Source: Rhodoferax sp. (GTDB lineage: Bacteria; Pseudomonadota; Gammaproteobacteria; Burkholderiales; Burkholderiaceae_C). Taken from it: 44,152 nucleotides of DNA. Below the pieces are notes generated by a model. That model did not search any database, was not told the DNA's origin, and saw nothing but the letters and a program-made list of their open reading frames with translations. Position numbers and translations under genes: made by a program. Positions 43,356 to 44,152 of the stretch are shown in pieces (the stretch's first letter is position 1; every line of letters begins with the position of its first letter). The stretch spans positions 1 through 44,152 of the forward strand of contig JAIFLV010000060.1 in the NCBI GenBank assembly GCA_020048895.1, given 5' to 3'.

Positions 43356-43991
43356 CTAGCAATCCATTTGCTTTTCCAGCAGAAACCAAGTGACATCATC
43401 CTGGGACTTATCAGTATCTCGGTGATATGCAAACCCGTAATCAACCAACTTCAGTGCAGGGTATTTTTCCATCAATTCGCCAGCAAAATCCCGCTTATAG
43501 AGACGATCATGATGACCCCTATAGGGTATCTGCACTGGACTCGGGTTGTAATATTCGGCCAGAAAAATGTATCGTTTTGCACTGAGGTATATGGACTCGT
43601 ATACATGAGGCAAATACTCTGGCGCGATATGGATCAGCACGGTTTTGATGAGAACCATGTCCCAAGTTTGTTTCGACTTGAACTCAAGCAGAGATTGAAA
43701 AAAGATATGGCTTTTCGGGATGACGCTGGCCAGTTCTTGCGCCGCCTGTGCATTGATCTCAACACCATATAGTTCTATTTCAGGATAGAGATGTTGTAGT
43801 GCCTTGAGATTCATCCCGACATTCGCGCCGAATTCGATAATGCTGCACGTCTGCGTCACATGACGAAAAGCGTCACGGAAAAAGTGAATGTTGTGGGACA
43901 GCATTTGGTCACCCATATTGCGTTCAATATATTGGTTGCCAAATTCGCCGGCCCAAAAGGCTTCTTGTGTAGTCTGGTATTTCTCAGTCAT
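43356..43991 (-). CDS. pseudaminic acid biosynthesis-associated methylase
   Basis: Class I SAM methyltransferase of 211 aa of the family found in pseudaminate gene clusters. Its start TQEAFWAGEFGNQYIERN is the family signature; motif I is IIEFGANVGMNLKAL, with E97-like acidic loop GVEINAQA and a VLIHIAPE strand. ATG 43991 is chosen from family length, although no ribosome site is seen there. An alternative TTG at 44048 overlaps the stop codon of the upstream gene (TTGA), which would suggest translational coupling. Supports an acidic nonulosonate theme for the island. Confidence 0.8.
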   Translation of the reverse strand: MTEKYQTTQEAFWAGEFGNQYIERNMGDQMLSHNIHFFRDAFRHVTQTCSIIEFGANVGMNLKALQHLYPEIELYGVEINAQAAQELASVIPKSHIFFQSLLEFKSKQTWDMVLIKTVLIHIAPEYLPHVYESIYLSAKRYIFLAEYYNPSPVQIPYRGHHDRLYKRDFAGELMEKYPALKLVDYGFAYHRDTDKSQDDVTWFLLEKQMDC

Positions 43992-44044
43992 AGTTTTTAA
44001 GGTAAGGTTGAATTTGGCTTTTGGGGTTGAGAGATCGTTGATAT

Positions 44045-44152
44045 TCAACTACTCACTTTTCTCCACACCGCAACAGACGCCAGCGCCCGCAGTTCCCGCG
44101 TGAAATTAGCCGCTCCCGCACGGTGTTGTTCCAGCATCAAATCGACCTCTGA
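44045..44152 (-). CDS. C-terminal end of an unknown gene, cut by the window edge
   Basis: On the minus strand an open frame enters the window at 44152 and ends at a TGA at 44045-44047 (35 residues, ending ALASVAVWRKVSS). Codon use looks coding, and its stop overlaps a possible TTG start of the following methylase gene. The fragment is too short to assign; given the context a further sugar gene is likely. Confidence 0.5.
   Translation of the reverse strand, partial: SEVDLMLEQHRAGAANFTRELRALASVAVWRKVSS

Overview
The window looks like a chromosomal stretch of a betaproteobacterium of the Comamonadaceae (Rhodoferax/Polaromonas-like). The evidence is a GC-rich core of housekeeping genes (recA-recX, sucC-sucD, short-form argC, topB, birA), a Burkholderiales-type SET protein, a DUF3141 PHA-synthase-like protein, and intergenic palindromic repeats of the kind scattered through genomes of this family. 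This placement is inference from gene content and protein style. No rRNA, tRNA, CRISPR array, prophage or complete insertion sequence was seen, and no gene-free stretch exceeds 300 bases.

Layout. (1) 40-2633, minus: a periplasmic redox operon (di-haem cytochrome c, PQQ-type beta-propeller protein, unknown protein). (2) 2800-7362: DUF3141 alpha/beta-hydrolase, HDOD signalling protein, LPLAT acyltransferase, SEC-C/YchJ protein. (3) 7372-12507: topoisomerase III with a histone-H1-like linker and a C-terminal SWIB domain, divergent from a SET-domain methyltransferase gene across a Z-DNA-prone tract, then birA and a SPOR-like protein. (4) 12526-15303, minus: TctD/TctE-like two-component system and a MarR regulator. 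(5) 15428-21316: recA, recX, a strongly structured repeat region, argC (minus), sucCD and a TerC-family membrane protein.

(6) 21511-31247 is the most interesting part: a compact six-gene signalling operon. It encodes a CHASE2 receptor Ser/Thr kinase, a PP2C phosphatase, a double-FHA protein, a CHASE2 receptor class III adenylate cyclase, a class II cAMP phosphodiesterase of the metallo-beta-lactamase fold, and a PilB/GspE-type ATPase with an added N-terminal GAF domain. It holds writer, eraser and reader of protein phosphorylation and writer and eraser of cAMP. It ends in a pilus/secretion motor ATPase and lies directly upstream of a type IV pilin gene with a sigma-54 promoter.

(7) 31444-44152 is a pilin and pilin-glycosylation island: pilA, a PglL/TfpO-like O-oligosaccharyltransferase, then sugar genes (PseB-like dehydratase, PseF-like cytidylyltransferase, RmlD-like reductase, NeuB-like synthase, GT2, Gfo/Idh/MocA oxidoreductase, DegT aminotransferase, unknown GT-B-like protein, methyltransferase). 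On the opposite strand follow a GT-B-like protein, a pseudaminic-acid-associated methylase and the end of one more gene. The PseB/PseF/NeuB set indicates a CMP-activated nonulosonic acid, but no recognisable PseC, PseG or PseH is present, so the product may be unusual or the missing genes lie outside. The right-hand end looks AT-richer than the rest, consistent with horizontally exchanged surface-glycan genes.

Taken together, regions 6 and 7 suggest a surface appendage whose assembly is gated by combined phospho- and cAMP signalling and whose pilin is decorated with an acidic sugar. That link is inference from gene order and domain content.
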